Assembly (NCBI GenBank): GCA_023301765.1
Contig: JALZUC010000020.1
Span: forward strand, 1 to 53,080
DNA length: 53,080 nucleotides
DNA from: Akkermansiaceae bacterium
GTDB taxonomy: Bacteria; Verrucomicrobiota; Verrucomicrobiia; Verrucomicrobiales; Akkermansiaceae
Direction of reading: 5' to 3'
Below, in pieces: positions 19,882-29,730 of the stretch. The notes under the pieces were generated by a model that had not been told where the DNA came from, did not search any database, and saw nothing but the letters and a program-made list of their open reading frames with translations. Numbering within the stretch: the stretch's first letter is position 1; each line of letters opens with the position of its first letter. The translations under genes and the position numbers were made by a program.

Positions 19882-22314
19882 ATGCTTGCTTCCCTATTCA
19901 GTGACGACCGCCTACTGGTCTTTCTCTCCGGCCTCGGACTTTTAGCTCTCTTCTTCTGGTATTTCGCCACTGATTTTGAGCGTAAAAAACGGAACATCGG
20001 CACCATCATAGTTGCCCTCATTGCTGTTTTCAGTCTCATGTCCATCTTTCCCAAGGAAAAGTGGGGTGATGTATTAACAGGTAAGGCACCTCTATCTGAG
20101 TCTACTAATCTTAAGGGAGGTATTGACCTCGTAGGTGGATCATCCTTCACCCTACGCGTGCAGCCGGGTAAAGATGATCTGGGTAACCCACTCCCTGTCA
20201 CCGAGCAGGCCGTAACACAGGCCATCATCACCATTGAAAAACGTCTGAACGCCGCTGGGGGTAAAGACCTCCTTATTCTCGCTCAAGGCAATGACCGCAT
20301 CCTTGTGCAGATGCCAGGTGTAAGCCCTGATGAAGCCAAGAAGATTAAACTAATATTAGAAAAAATCGCCCAGTTAGAGCTGAAAACTGTTCACCCAGAG
20401 AGCCGTGTCCTCGCAGACCGTGTAGCAGCAGACCCAGAGAATGAGATTGTGCCCGGCTATGAGCTTAAAGTTCTCAGAGACATCGATGACGATGGTAAGG
20501 CCACAACAGAAAATATTCTAGTCACTCGCCGCGCCGCTCTAGACGGCTCCTACGTCACCCACGCACAAGAACAATATGGTGCCTATGAAGGAATACTCTC
20601 CGTAGATCTTAATAATGAAGGTGCAGAGCTGATGTTTAATCTCACCAAGGAAATGAACCTTGGGAGCGATCGCCTAGCCATCGTTCTTGATGGTCAAGTT
20701 CTCAGTGCTCCTGTAGTCCAGTCAGCTCTCAGTAAAAAATTCCAAATCTCTGGAATGAACGATGCCAAAGAAGCCAAGGGCCTCGCCTCTGCATTACTTA
20801 ACCCACTGAAAAACCCTCTTAAAATCGAAGAAGAACGCTCTGTTTCCGCCACACTAGGTAAGGCAACTATCTCACAGGGTATCACCGCTGGTATTGCCGG
20901 TCTTGGCCTCACCCTCATCTTCGTTCTTATCTACTACCGTTTTGCTGGTCTTATCGCCCTAGTCGGTCTCTCAGTAAACATCCTCATCCTCTTTGGAGCT
21001 ATGGCCATGTTTGGCTTTACCTTCACCCTTCCGGGTATTGCAGGTATCATTCTCACCATTGGTGTAGCCGTAGATGCTAACGTTCTTATCTACGAGCGCC
21101 TCCGTGAAGAGCTAGCTAAAGGGAAGTCAGTGAAAGCCGCTATCTCCGCAGCATACGATAAAGCATTCTCAGCTATCTTTGATGCTAATATCACCACCCT
21201 TATTACTGCACTTATCCTCTTCTGGCGCGCCAGCGGCACAGTTAAAGGGTTTGCCATCACACTCACTATCGGAATTCTCGGAACTCTGATAGCAGCCCTA
21301 CTCTGCACCCGCATCCTCTTCTGGTGGGGTGCTGATAAAGGTATCATCACTAAGCTTAACTTCATGAGCTTAATACCTAAGAAGGCATTTAACTTCCTAG
21401 GACTTCGCAAGCTAGCCTTTACCACCTCCGCCATCCTTATTCTCGCGAGTATCTCCACCGTGATGATCAAAGGTGACAAGTCTCTAGGTATTGACTTCAC
21501 CGGTGGTGCACAGCTTTCTTACCAGCTTGTAGACGGTCAGGTAATTGATCAAACAGACGTCCAAACACTCGTAAATGGTCTAGAGCTTACAAAACCAGCT
21601 GTTTCTCAGGAAGAAACCAGCACAGGAGGTGAAGAACTTATCACCATCCGCTGCGCCACTCCTGATACAGAGACAATACAGAAGGCCATGTCTGATAAGT
21701 ATGCCATCCTAGCAGATAATCCCCCATCACGGGAGACCATCAGTGCCAGCCTTGGTAAAGAGTTTCTCACCACAGCCGTCTGGGCACTACTGATCGGCCT
21801 CATTGGTATCATGGGCTACATTACCTTCCGCTTTGAGTTCTCCTTTGCTATTGGAGCCTTTGCCGCCCTACTCCACGATATCGTGATCTGTCTTGGCATA
21901 GTCGTTCTAAGTGGTCAGCAGCTCACCCTCATCCACGTAGGAGCCTTCCTCACCATTGCTGGATACTCCATTAATGACACCATCGTAGTATTTGACCGTA
22001 TCCGTGAAGATCTCACCACTAAGCGCGGTAACGTTAAAGACATCATCAACCAAGCGATTAACTCCACCCTATCCAGAACAGTGCTTACCTCAGTGACTAC
22101 CTTTGTAGCAGTACTTGTGCTCTTCATCTTCGGTGGCTCCTCACTCAGTGCATTCTCCTTCACCATCATGCTCGGTGTCATCGTAGGAACATACTCCTCC
22201 ATATTCATCGCATCCTCCATCGTCTACATCTGGAGTAAAGTGCGCGGAGTAAACTTACGTCGTGAACTCCTTGATGCTAACCTCGAAGCTGAGGTAAACC
22301 CAGCCAAGTCCTAG
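19882..22314 (+). CDS. secDF: Fused protein-export membrane protein SecDF
   Basis: An 810-residue fusion of SecD and SecF that uses the proton gradient to pull secreted proteins outward. Two N-terminal membrane segments are followed by the large periplasmic domain (GGIDLVGGSSF at about 79-89 is the SecD signature). Next come five or so SecD helices with the VAVDANVLIYERLREE motif, then the SecF half with GIDFTGGAQL, a short periplasmic loop and the TSVTTFVAV/GYSINDTIVVFDRIRED motifs. Fusion is common in this phylum. It ends the tgt-yajC gene group and is followed by a terminator. Confidence 0.96.
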   Translation: MLASLFSDDRLLVFLSGLGLLALFFWYFATDFERKKRNIGTIIVALIAVFSLMSIFPKEKWGDVLTGKAPLSESTNLKGGIDLVGGSSFTLRVQPGKDDLGNPLPVTEQAVTQAIITIEKRLNAAGGKDLLILAQGNDRILVQMPGVSPDEAKKIKLILEKIAQLELKTVHPESRVLADRVAADPENEIVPGYELKVLRDIDDDGKATTENILVTRRAALDGSYVTHAQEQYGAYEGILSVDLNNEGAELMFNLTKEMNLGSDRLAIVLDGQVLSAPVVQSALSKKFQISGMNDAKEAKGLASALLNPLKNPLKIEEERSVSATLGKATISQGITAGIAGLGLTLIFVLIYYRFAGLIALVGLSVNILILFGAMAMFGFTFTLPGIAGIILTIGVAVDANVLIYERLREELAKGKSVKAAISAAYDKAFSAIFDANITTLITALILFWRASGTVKGFAITLTIGILGTLIAALLCTRILFWWGADKGIITKLNFMSLIPKKAFNFLGLRKLAFTTSAILILASISTVMIKGDKSLGIDFTGGAQLSYQLVDGQVIDQTDVQTLVNGLELTKPAVSQEETSTGGEELITIRCATPDTETIQKAMSDKYAILADNPPSRETISASLGKEFLTTAVWALLIGLIGIMGYITFRFEFSFAIGAFAALLHDIVICLGIVVLSGQQLTLIHVGAFLTIAGYSINDTIVVFDRIREDLTTKRGNVKDIINQAINSTLSRTVLTSVTTFVAVLVLFIFGGSSLSAFSFTIMLGVIVGTYSSIFIASSIVYIWSKVRGVNLRRELLDANLEAEVNPAKS

Positions 22315-22347
22315 ACTACCAATGGCATAGACAAAGCTCACCTCACA

Positions 22348-22378
22348 AACGGCGGCACTCAGGTGTCGCCGTTTTTAT
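22348..22378 (+). terminator. Rho-independent terminator after secDF
   Basis: An 11-bp stem AACGGCGGCAC/GTGTCGCCGTT (22348-22358 and 22363-22373, one G-T pair) with a TCAG loop is followed by a T run. Confidence 0.9.
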
Positions 22379-22503
22379 GTACTAATCGCCAACTTATAAA
22401 TAAATGTCATTTTTCCTACGAAAAATTCTTGCAAAGAATGCGAATTCTGGCACTTTTCCGCCCGTCTAAGCCTCACAAGGCAGCTGACAAAATTGGAAAC
22501 AAT

Positions 22504-22578
22504 TCCTGCATAGCTCAGCGGTAGAGCGGGTGACTGTTAATCACTAGGTCCTTGGTTCGATCCCAAGTGCAGGAGCCA
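22504..22578 (+). tRNA. tRNA-Asn (GTT)
   Basis: Cloverleaf with a perfect 7-bp acceptor stem TCCTGCA/TGCAGGA, D arm GCTC-AGCGGTA-GAGC, anticodon loop CTGTTAA with anticodon GTT, T arm CTTGG-TTCGATC-CCAAG, discriminator G and an encoded CCA. Its own terminator follows immediately. Confidence 0.97.
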
Positions 22579-22588
22579 TTTCCAAACT

Positions 22589-22619
22589 ACCCACCCTCTC
22601 TCGAGATGGTGGGTTTTTT
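22589..22619 (+). terminator. Terminator after tRNA-Asn
   Basis: Stem ACCCACC (22589-22595) with GGTGGGT (22608-22614), followed by a run of Ts, 10 bp after the tRNA. Confidence 0.88.
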
Positions 22620-22647
22620 ATTCTCCCTAGAAGAGGCAATCTAAATC

Positions 22648-22989
22648 ATGTCAGCTCTCAAGGTTCTTTTTGTCTGTGCCAGAAATAAATGGCGTAGCCC
22701 CACAGCTGCCGCCATCTATCATAATGATACCCGGATCTCTGTGAAATCCGCGGGGCTTAGTCAAAAAAGCCCCACCGTACTTTCAACTAAACATTTACTA
22801 TGGGCTGACCTCATCGTGGTGATGGAAAACGAACACACCGCACGAATTCGGGATAAATTTAGGGGCCGAGTAGAACTACCGCACATAGTATCTTTAGAAA
22901 TAGCCGATGACTACGAATTTATGAACCCAGACCTAATTACCCTATTAGAATCCGGTGTAGAAGCACTACTAGAAGACCTCTCCCTCTAG
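22648..22989 (+). CDS. Low-molecular-weight protein-tyrosine-phosphatase-like protein
   Basis: A 113-residue protein with the phosphate-binding loop C-x5-R-S (Cys10 to Arg16, CARNKWRSPTA) that matches low-molecular-weight tyrosine phosphatases, and the strand ADLIVVMEN. It is shorter than classical members (about 150 aa), as in a known short subfamily, and the acidic loop near the end (DDYEFMNPDL) is only loosely like the canonical DP motif. Activity is probable; substrate unknown. Its last 4 bp overlap the end of the convergent acpS gene. Confidence 0.82.
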   Translation: MSALKVLFVCARNKWRSPTAAAIYHNDTRISVKSAGLSQKSPTVLSTKHLLWADLIVVMENEHTARIRDKFRGRVELPHIVSLEIADDYEFMNPDLITLLESGVEALLEDLSL

Positions 22990-23369
22990 TCAGCCAATAC
23001 AATAGCATTGGCAGCGGCGTAGTGCTGAGCGTGAGTCAGACTAACCTTAATCTGGCCGATCTTATTCTTCTTAGCAAACTTTGCACCTGCCCCTGTGAGG
23101 TGAATTTCTGGCTCACCGGATTCCCGGCGGCGCACTTCCATATCCAGCCATGACAGATCTTCACCTATACCAGTACCAAATGCCTTAGCCACCGCCTCTT
23201 TCGCAGCAAACCTAGCAGCATAGTGGATCTCTGGGCGCTTCTGGCGCTCGCAGTAATCACGCTCAGATGAGGTAAATATCCGGTTAGCAAAACGGTCTCC
23301 AAACTCGTCCATAGAGGATGCTATACGCTCCACCTCCACGACATCTATTCCTATACCAAAGATATTCAT
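22986..23369 (-). CDS. acpS: Holo-[acyl-carrier-protein] synthase
   Basis: Transfers 4'-phosphopantetheine from CoA to acyl carrier protein. The conserved GIDVVEVERI (Asp9) and RFAAKEAVAKAFGTGIG (Glu58) motifs that bind Mg are present, and the length of 127 aa is normal. The start codon overlaps the pdxJ stop by 4 bp (ATGA), so translation is likely coupled. Confidence 0.96.
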   Translation of the reverse strand: MNIFGIGIDVVEVERIASSMDEFGDRFANRIFTSSERDYCERQKRPEIHYAARFAAKEAVAKAFGTGIGEDLSWLDMEVRRRESGEPEIHLTGAGAKFAKKNKIGQIKVSLTHAQHYAAANAIVLAD

Positions 23370-24115
23370 ACTCCTGTGTATCCCTGCATGGCATCACGCA
23401 TTTCTTTTACTGCCGCTCTCAGACCTATACGCACTGATCTGGCTATAAGAGTATGGCCGATATTTAACTCAACTAAGTGTGGCACAGTAAGAAGCTCAGG
23501 GAGATTTTCTAAATTAATACCGTGCCCTGCATTTACCTGTAATTTAAGGGCGTGCCCCTGTGCTGCAGCTGCCTTCAGACGGGCTGTTTCAGTCTCTCGC
23601 TCACTACCAAAGTTATTGGCAAAACAGCCAGTGTGAAGCTCTATCATATCCGCCTGAATACGGGCAGATGCCGCCACCTGATTCTCATCTGGATCGATAA
23701 ACATACTCACCTTAATTCCAGCATCCTGAAGTGTGCTAACAGTAGGCTGAAGGGACTCAAAAAGACCATCCACATCCAGACCACCCTCAGTCGTTACCTC
23801 CTCACGAGTCTCAGGCACCAGACAGACAAAATCGGGCTTAAGCTTCAAAGCAATAGCTACCATCTCGGCTGTATTACCCATTTCAAAGTTTAGCGGCAGA
23901 CCTATCTTCTCGCGGATCTCATAAGCATCAGGCTCCTGCATATGGCGGCGGTCTCCTCTCACATGGATAGTGATGGAGTCTGCCCCGCCGGCTAATGCGT
24001 CTTCAGCAGCTGTAAGAGGGCTGGGCTCCGCATTCGGAAAGTCCAGCATATCTGCATAACGCGCTTGCCGCAGTGTTGCGATGTGATCGATGTTAACTCC
24101 TAATAGTAAGCTCAT
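23366..24115 (-). CDS. pdxJ: Pyridoxine 5'-phosphate synthase
   Basis: Last step of the DXP-dependent vitamin B6 pathway: joins 1-deoxyxylulose-5-phosphate and 3-amino-2-oxopropyl phosphate. The TIM barrel shows LLGVNIDHIATLRQARY, HVRGDRRHM, ELHTG and the GHGIN/NIGHTLIARS blocks. The frame stays open upstream to 24211, but the extra 32 residues are not family-like, so the start is the ATG at 24115 (MSLLLGVN), giving about 249 residues. The pdxJ-acpS pair is widely conserved. Confidence 0.95.
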   Translation of the reverse strand: MSLLLGVNIDHIATLRQARYADMLDFPNAEPSPLTAAEDALAGGADSITIHVRGDRRHMQEPDAYEIREKIGLPLNFEMGNTAEMVAIALKLKPDFVCLVPETREEVTTEGGLDVDGLFESLQPTVSTLQDAGIKVSMFIDPDENQVAASARIQADMIELHTGCFANNFGSERETETARLKAAAAQGHALKLQVNAGHGINLENLPELLTVPHLVELNIGHTLIARSVRIGLRAAVKEMRDAMQGYTGV

Positions 24116-24245
24116 AATTTTGGCAATCGGATTGCGTGGGGAATCATCGTTACACTTACGTTTTTTCCAAGCCCTGATTAGAGAAAAGAAACGTAGGGCT
24201 GAAATCCACATTGCAATTTAACGTTCACAGTATTTAGTTACTGAT

Positions 24246-25094
24246 ATGAAATTCTTGTCACATGCTGTCTTTATACTGACTGCTCTTACAATGGGGATCA
24301 GTTCAATTTCAGCTGATGATGATGACCCTAGGCCAAAAAACCGCCCTTCTGTGCCGGACGATCTCATTGATGACCCACATGTACGTGAAGAACTCGGTAT
24401 TAATGAGTTTACAGCTCCCTCGATCAAACGCATTTTTGATGACTTAGATAAGCTCTCTCCCCTACCCGCTGATGAACTAATACGCGAGATACCTAAACGC
24501 ATGCCTCTAGATCGTACAGACCTAGCATTAGAGATTGGCTTTCTTATTGCGGATGGCTTCATGGCCGTACAAGGCGGGCATATGGCCAAAATAGAAATCC
24601 TCGCTAAAGATTTACAACGTTATGGTAGGGCGCTAGGAGCAGGAGATCGAGTTAATCGCCACGCAGCCAGCTTACTAGAGAATGCTAGTAAGAGAAATAT
24701 TCAAACACTAAAACTCGAGCTAACATCCACGCAGAGAGATGTAGAGACTGACTTGATCCACCTGCGCGATGTAGACCTTGCTCACCTGATCTCACTAGGG
24801 GGCTGGCTCCGTGCTCTCGAAGTAAGTGCCCACACAGTAGATAAAAAATTCACGGTCACACGCGCGCAGAAACTCCTCCGCCCTGACATAGCGGACTACT
24901 ACACTGGCACCATAGGGGCTCTCGACCCGCGCATATCTGAACGCGAAAATTTTAAGAGAATGCATAAACTCCTGTCTGAACTTCGCGATATGATGCTCCT
25001 AAAAAAAGGACAAAAACCCACCCATAACACGGTGAAAAAAATCGCCGCTCACGCTAGTAAGCTCGCCGCCCTGGCACTCACACGTAAATACTAA
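24246..25094 (+). CDS. Exported alpha-helical protein of unknown function
   Basis: A 282-residue protein with a signal peptide (MKFLSHAVFILTALTMGIS, cleavage near SISA/DD). The mature part starts with an acidic stretch and is then almost wholly helical, with charged repeats (for example ELTSTQRDVETDLIHLRD) and no cysteine. No enzyme motif is recognised. It is divergent from pdxJ and followed 20 bp later by an oxidoreductase gene on the same strand. Confidence 0.65.
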   Translation: MKFLSHAVFILTALTMGISSISADDDDPRPKNRPSVPDDLIDDPHVREELGINEFTAPSIKRIFDDLDKLSPLPADELIREIPKRMPLDRTDLALEIGFLIADGFMAVQGGHMAKIEILAKDLQRYGRALGAGDRVNRHAASLLENASKRNIQTLKLELTSTQRDVETDLIHLRDVDLAHLISLGGWLRALEVSAHTVDKKFTVTRAQKLLRPDIADYYTGTIGALDPRISERENFKRMHKLLSELRDMMLLKKGQKPTHNTVKKIAAHASKLAALALTRKY

Positions 25095-25114
25095 TATCCC
25101 CCTCTCCCACCACT

Positions 25115-25960
25115 ATGGCCACTCTCCCCACCGTCGCAGTCTACGGACTCGGCATCATCGGCTCTCGCTGCGCAGACCAACTTGCCAAAAAAGGCTACAC
25201 TGTCCGGACATGGAACCGCACACCAAAGCCACGTAAAGACTCACACCCGGACCCAGCCACCACAGCTCAGAATGCGGACTTCCACTCTTTCTATCTCAAA
25301 GATGGCATAGCACTCCGAGAGGTATTTAATCAGCTACGCGGCGAGCTAAAACCTACGCATACAATACTTAATCACTCCACTGTGGACCTCAAAAGCACGC
25401 AGTGGCTAGCCGCGCAATGTGCCGAGATCGGCTGCCAATTTCTCGATATCCCTTTTACTGGTAGCCGCGAGGCCGCCGCTCAAGCAGCTCTCGTCTACTA
25501 TGCTGGAGGTGACTCTGAAGTGCTAGAAAAAGCTCGCCCACTACTCGAAGCCACCTCTAAGGAAATTAAACACCTCGGCCCTGTAGGCAGTGCTACTATC
25601 ATTAAAATAGCTACTAACCTCATCTCAGCTAGCACTGTGCAGGCACTAGCAGAAGGTCTCGCCATTACCACGGCTCACGGCATTGCCCCAGAGTTATTTA
25701 CCGAAGCTGTAGCATCTAATGCCTCTGGCTCTGTGCTCGCCTCCATGAAGCTACCCACCATGGCTGCTGGTGACTACGATACTCATTTCTCTATGGAAAA
25801 CATGCACAAAGATAGCAAGTTCGCCCTCCAACTAGCTGAATCCAAGAATCTTGACACACCCGGAATACGGGTGACATCTGAGGCAATGGGAAATCAGTGT
25901 AAAAAAGGACATGCTCATCTTGACTTCTCTGCACTCTTTAAGGCATACCCAGAGCAGTAA
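25115..25960 (+). CDS. NAD(P)-dependent beta-hydroxyacid dehydrogenase family protein
   Basis: A 3-hydroxyisobutyrate/glyoxylate-reductase-like oxidoreductase of 281 residues. The Rossmann motif GLGIIG (11-16) and WNRTPKP at the second strand (Arg favours NADP) are followed by the substrate-loop DIPFTGSREAA and the catalytic lysine helix GSATIIKIATNLI. The all-helical C-terminal domain is complete. The physiological substrate cannot be read from sequence; GLYR-type semialdehyde reductases are the closest guess. Confidence 0.88.
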   Translation: MATLPTVAVYGLGIIGSRCADQLAKKGYTVRTWNRTPKPRKDSHPDPATTAQNADFHSFYLKDGIALREVFNQLRGELKPTHTILNHSTVDLKSTQWLAAQCAEIGCQFLDIPFTGSREAAAQAALVYYAGGDSEVLEKARPLLEATSKEIKHLGPVGSATIIKIATNLISASTVQALAEGLAITTAHGIAPELFTEAVASNASGSVLASMKLPTMAAGDYDTHFSMENMHKDSKFALQLAESKNLDTPGIRVTSEAMGNQCKKGHAHLDFSALFKAYPEQ

Positions 25961-26030
25961 TCGCTACTGTATTTGAGCAACCTTGCTCATCCTCACACTA
26001 CACTCTATCAACCCCTCACTACTGCACTCC

Positions 26031-27824
26031 ATGCTTACACCTATTCTTGCCACCGAGTCCTCCAGTATTGTCTGGCCAACTATTGTTACCATTCTTACGA
26101 TCCTCGGCTCTCTAGGAATCTTCCTCTACGGCATGAAAGTCATGTCAGAGGGTATTCAAAAAGCTGCTGGTGGAGGTATGCGTAAAGCTCTCGCTACCCT
26201 TACCCATAACCGTGTCAGCTCAGTATTTACCGGGTTTTTCACCACCTCGCTGGTGCAGTCCTCATCTGCCACGACGGTATTAGTAGTCAGCTTCGTAAAT
26301 GCTGGACTACTCACACTCGTAGAGTCTATCGGTGTCATCATGGGGGCTAACCTCGGTACTACTATCACGGCTTGGCTAGTAGCGTGGATTGGTAAATTTA
26401 GTATTGCCAAGATCGCCCTACCTATCATCGGCATCGGCCTCCCAATGTTCTTTATAGGTAAAGAAAAGTGGAAAGCCTCAGGTGAGACATTAATCGGCTT
26501 TGGCCTACTCTTCACCGGTCTTTCATTCCTCAAAAAGGCCGTGCCAGACCTCAAAAGCGGAGTTGCTGAAAATGTAGCCCTTCAGGAGAATGTTCAGAGC
26601 ATCATTGATTTCCTCAATAGCTTTGGTCCGGGCTCCACTATCCTCTTCCTACTTGCAGGTATCCTTCTCACCGTCATTGTCCAGTCCTCATCTGCTGCTA
26701 TGGCCATCACCATTACCTGTGCATGGAATGGCTGGTTCGGCTCAGATCCAGAACAGGCATTTTACATCTCCGCAGCCGTCGTACTCGGTGAAAACATCGG
26801 AACTACAGTTACAGCATGGCTCGCATCTATCGGCACAAGTGTAAATGCAAAACGTGCTGCACGTGCACACTTCCTATTTAATGTGATAGGAACCATCTGG
26901 GCAGTCGCCTTTTTCTGGGCTATTATCCCCTTTATATGGGGACTTGTAGATCTATTCCCCAAAGAAATCGTAGAAATCAAAACCAAAAAAGGCGATGTTG
27001 CAAACCCACTAACCATCGTAGCATTTGCCGTAGCCCTCTTCCACACCCTCTTTAATCTAGCAAATATCCTGCTCCTCATCTGGTTCGTTCCTAAGATTGC
27101 AGACATCGTGCAACGCTGGGTAAAAGACCCATCAACAGTGACTGATGAGAATAAACCAAGTCTACGCTACATTTCACAAAACCTCGTAGACCTAGGAGAG
27201 CTCAATATTGCAGAAGCTGAAAGTGCTATCCAGAACATGTCCACACAGTGTGTAAAGATGTTTGAAGGCTTTATTGACGTCTTTGAGCACCCGTCTGAAG
27301 ACATGTCATCACAAGTTAAAGCTCTGAAAGAAATCGAAGACGATACCGACTTCATGATGCAAGAAATCACTGAGTACCTAGTGCGCTGCTCCTCCAAGGA
27401 CATAGGCACACAGAATGCAGCCCGCATTGCCGGTATGCTCCGTATCACACAAGAGCTTGAAGAATGTGTGGACTGTATCTACCGACTCGTAAAACTCAAC
27501 GAACGCCGCTACAAGAAAGGCCGCACCATTGCTGCTGACCAAGTAGAAGAGCTCAGAGAGTATGCTGGAAATACATCTCGCTTCATCAAGTTTGCAGATC
27601 AGCACCTCCTCCAGCCCATCACCCCAGCGCTAGAGTCCGAAGCTAGAGAAATGCTCGCCAACGCCAAGACCATGCGTAAGACATTTAACAAAACAGCCAT
27701 GAAACGTATGGCTGGCGGTGATGTGCAGCTAGAAATGCTTAACATCGATCTTAACAACCACTTCCAAGCTGCATCAAACCATGTAATGCACGTCATCCAA
27801 GCCAGCCAAGGCATTCATGACTAA
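26031..27824 (+). CDS. Na/Pi cotransporter with PhoU-like C-terminus
   Basis: About 597 residues. The membrane half has the two inverted family repeats QSSSATTVLVVSF and QSSSAAMAITITCAW, each with its partner GANLGTTITAW and GENIGTTVTAW (PF02690). The last ~230 residues are a helical PhoU-like domain. It imports phosphate with sodium, or may export it, as in YjbB-type proteins. A TTG at 25983 gives a longer frame, but the ATG at 26031 is the better start because MLTPILATESS leads directly into the first helix. Followed by a strong terminator. Confidence 0.93.
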   Translation: MLTPILATESSSIVWPTIVTILTILGSLGIFLYGMKVMSEGIQKAAGGGMRKALATLTHNRVSSVFTGFFTTSLVQSSSATTVLVVSFVNAGLLTLVESIGVIMGANLGTTITAWLVAWIGKFSIAKIALPIIGIGLPMFFIGKEKWKASGETLIGFGLLFTGLSFLKKAVPDLKSGVAENVALQENVQSIIDFLNSFGPGSTILFLLAGILLTVIVQSSSAAMAITITCAWNGWFGSDPEQAFYISAAVVLGENIGTTVTAWLASIGTSVNAKRAARAHFLFNVIGTIWAVAFFWAIIPFIWGLVDLFPKEIVEIKTKKGDVANPLTIVAFAVALFHTLFNLANILLLIWFVPKIADIVQRWVKDPSTVTDENKPSLRYISQNLVDLGELNIAEAESAIQNMSTQCVKMFEGFIDVFEHPSEDMSSQVKALKEIEDDTDFMMQEITEYLVRCSSKDIGTQNAARIAGMLRITQELEECVDCIYRLVKLNERRYKKGRTIAADQVEELREYAGNTSRFIKFADQHLLQPITPALESEAREMLANAKTMRKTFNKTAMKRMAGGDVQLEMLNIDLNNHFQAASNHVMHVIQASQGIHD

Positions 27825-27853
27825 AGTATAACCTTATTAAGAAGCATTTATCA

Positions 27854-27893
27854 AAACCGCGAATGGATACCCATCTATTCGTGGTTTTTTTTT
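27854..27893 (+). terminator. Terminator after the Na/Pi transporter gene
   Basis: A stem of about 15 bp (27854-27868 with 27873-27887, two G-T pairs) and a 4-nt loop, followed by a long T run to 27893. Confidence 0.9.
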
Positions 27894-28048
27894 ACCCACC
27901 ATAGTATGGTAAGCAGAAGCTAGCCGGTCAGGCAGACTCAGATAATGTAGATATTAATAATATCTACACATCTACCCTACCGCAAGCAGCTCAATACAGA
28001 CACTAGTATACTAGAAAATCTTCCTGCCCCCCTGCATCAGTAGAGTCT

Positions 28049-29515
28049 TCAATCTACAATCTTAACCAGAATACGCATACCGTCCTCTTCTGTGATTACA
28101 ATATCCTGACCACTGGTGATAAAACCATTAGCAGCAGTTACATCTAGCACCTCACCATCAAATACACCTTTACCTGCAGGGCGTAAGTCCGTGGTAGCTT
28201 TTCCTGCCAAACCTGCCCTCTCACCCTGAGCGACTGGTTCATCCATAGCGGCGCCATTAGAAAGCTCCTTACTCATTACCAACTTATTAAAGATAGGCAC
28301 ATTAGGTAAAAACCTCATCGATAGCGCTATCAATATCATTGATCCACTCAGCCCGATAAGTAGGGCTAAAGATGGCCCTTGGATAAAATCCCAAGCATTA
28401 GCTGAATCCCAGCCCTGCACATCATTATCCTCAAACGCAAACTCATCCACCATAGCCAAGAACAATGAAGCTAAGACCATAATAGCCCCCAAAATGCCAG
28501 GAACAACCATCCCAGGGAGAACAAAAAATTCTACGATCAAGAGAATTGCCCCAATTACAAATAACACCATCAACCCATAGCCTGCCATATTACCCGCAGC
28601 ATAGTTCCCAAAGAAAAACAGCCCAAAGGAAAGCAAGGAGATCCCACCACCTAGGCCAAAGCCGGGGGTCTTCATCTCCAGATAAGCACCACCTATCCCT
28701 ACTAAAATAAGAACCGCAGACATCGCCGTAGTCCAGTAGGCAAATTTTTCCATCCCCGTAGGCTCCGCACGTATCATCTCCACATCACCCAGCCCCTCCT
28801 TTTCTAAAAGCTCCTCAATCGTTTTTACTGTCCCCTTTGCTAGGAGCGGCTTCCCTTGGTAATACCGAGTTGCCTCTGTACCAGTTAAACTCAACAGCTC
28901 ACCCTTCTCCACCTTGATAGGGCCAAACTCAAATTCTCTTTCCCTAAACATCATCGCCCTTAACACGTCCGCATTATGCCCCTTACTCTCCGTAACTGTG
29001 CGCACAAAGGCATCAAAAGCAGACTCAATCTTAGATCTCATCACCTCATCGATCTGAGCTCCATTACCACTAACTAAAGCTGCCGCACCTATCGCGGACA
29101 CCGGATGCATATAAATATGATCTGTCCCAGAAGCTACCAGAGCACCAGCACTCAATGCCTTCTGGTTAACAAATGAATAAGAAGGAACCTCTAGCTTCTG
29201 CATCTGCACCATGATCAGTTCCGCAGTATCAAACGCCAGCCCTCCCGGAGTATCTATCTCAAACAAAACTGCCGTAGCCTTTTCCTCATTTACCCGCTCG
29301 ATAACACGGCGCCAAAATTTAAAAGCATGTTTATTGGCCAAATCCTCATCCCCCACCTTGATAATAACTACCTTACCTACAAAGCTCTCCTCCTCGGTCT
29401 TACCAAAAACCCTCTGATTAGCATGCGCCTGAGATGCAAATGCACCCATCGTAACAATGCAAAACAGCCCCCAAAGCCATAAACGAAAGCATCTTTGTGT
29501 GAAATCAATTACCAT
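28049..29515 (-). CDS. NfeD-family membrane serine protease (ClpP-class)
   Basis: Signal peptide (start taken at the ATG 29515; the frame reaches 29533), then a ClpP/crotonase-like protease domain. TPGG is followed by the KALSAGALVASG motif, in which the Ser is the likely nucleophile. Five or so membrane helices (about residues 270-400) and a small soluble C-terminal OB-fold NfeD domain follow. The long-form NfeD family works with stomatin-like membrane proteins and probably cuts membrane proteins. No stomatin gene is adjacent here. It is divergent from rpoA. Confidence 0.87.
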   Translation of the reverse strand: MVIDFTQRCFRLWLWGLFCIVTMGAFASQAHANQRVFGKTEEESFVGKVVIIKVGDEDLANKHAFKFWRRVIERVNEEKATAVLFEIDTPGGLAFDTAELIMVQMQKLEVPSYSFVNQKALSAGALVASGTDHIYMHPVSAIGAAALVSGNGAQIDEVMRSKIESAFDAFVRTVTESKGHNADVLRAMMFREREFEFGPIKVEKGELLSLTGTEATRYYQGKPLLAKGTVKTIEELLEKEGLGDVEMIRAEPTGMEKFAYWTTAMSAVLILVGIGGAYLEMKTPGFGLGGGISLLSFGLFFFGNYAAGNMAGYGLMVLFVIGAILLIVEFFVLPGMVVPGILGAIMVLASLFLAMVDEFAFEDNDVQGWDSANAWDFIQGPSLALLIGLSGSMILIALSMRFLPNVPIFNKLVMSKELSNGAAMDEPVAQGERAGLAGKATTDLRPAGKGVFDGEVLDVTAANGFITSGQDIVITEEDGMRILVKIVD

Positions 29516-29730
29516 ATCGGCAAACTGACACATATCTCTGAAAAAACAAACCTACAAAGATACTTCAAATTAGGAAAAAAACGATTGCATAAACACCCAC
29601 TATCCCCTTTATTCCCGCTTCCGCGAGACTATTAATCGCCGTAGGTCCTCTGAAAATCTGCCAACCGTCATCCTGACAGCCCGCGGATTCCAACTCGCCA
29701 GAGGGTAACCCGGTCAACACGACAAAAAAC

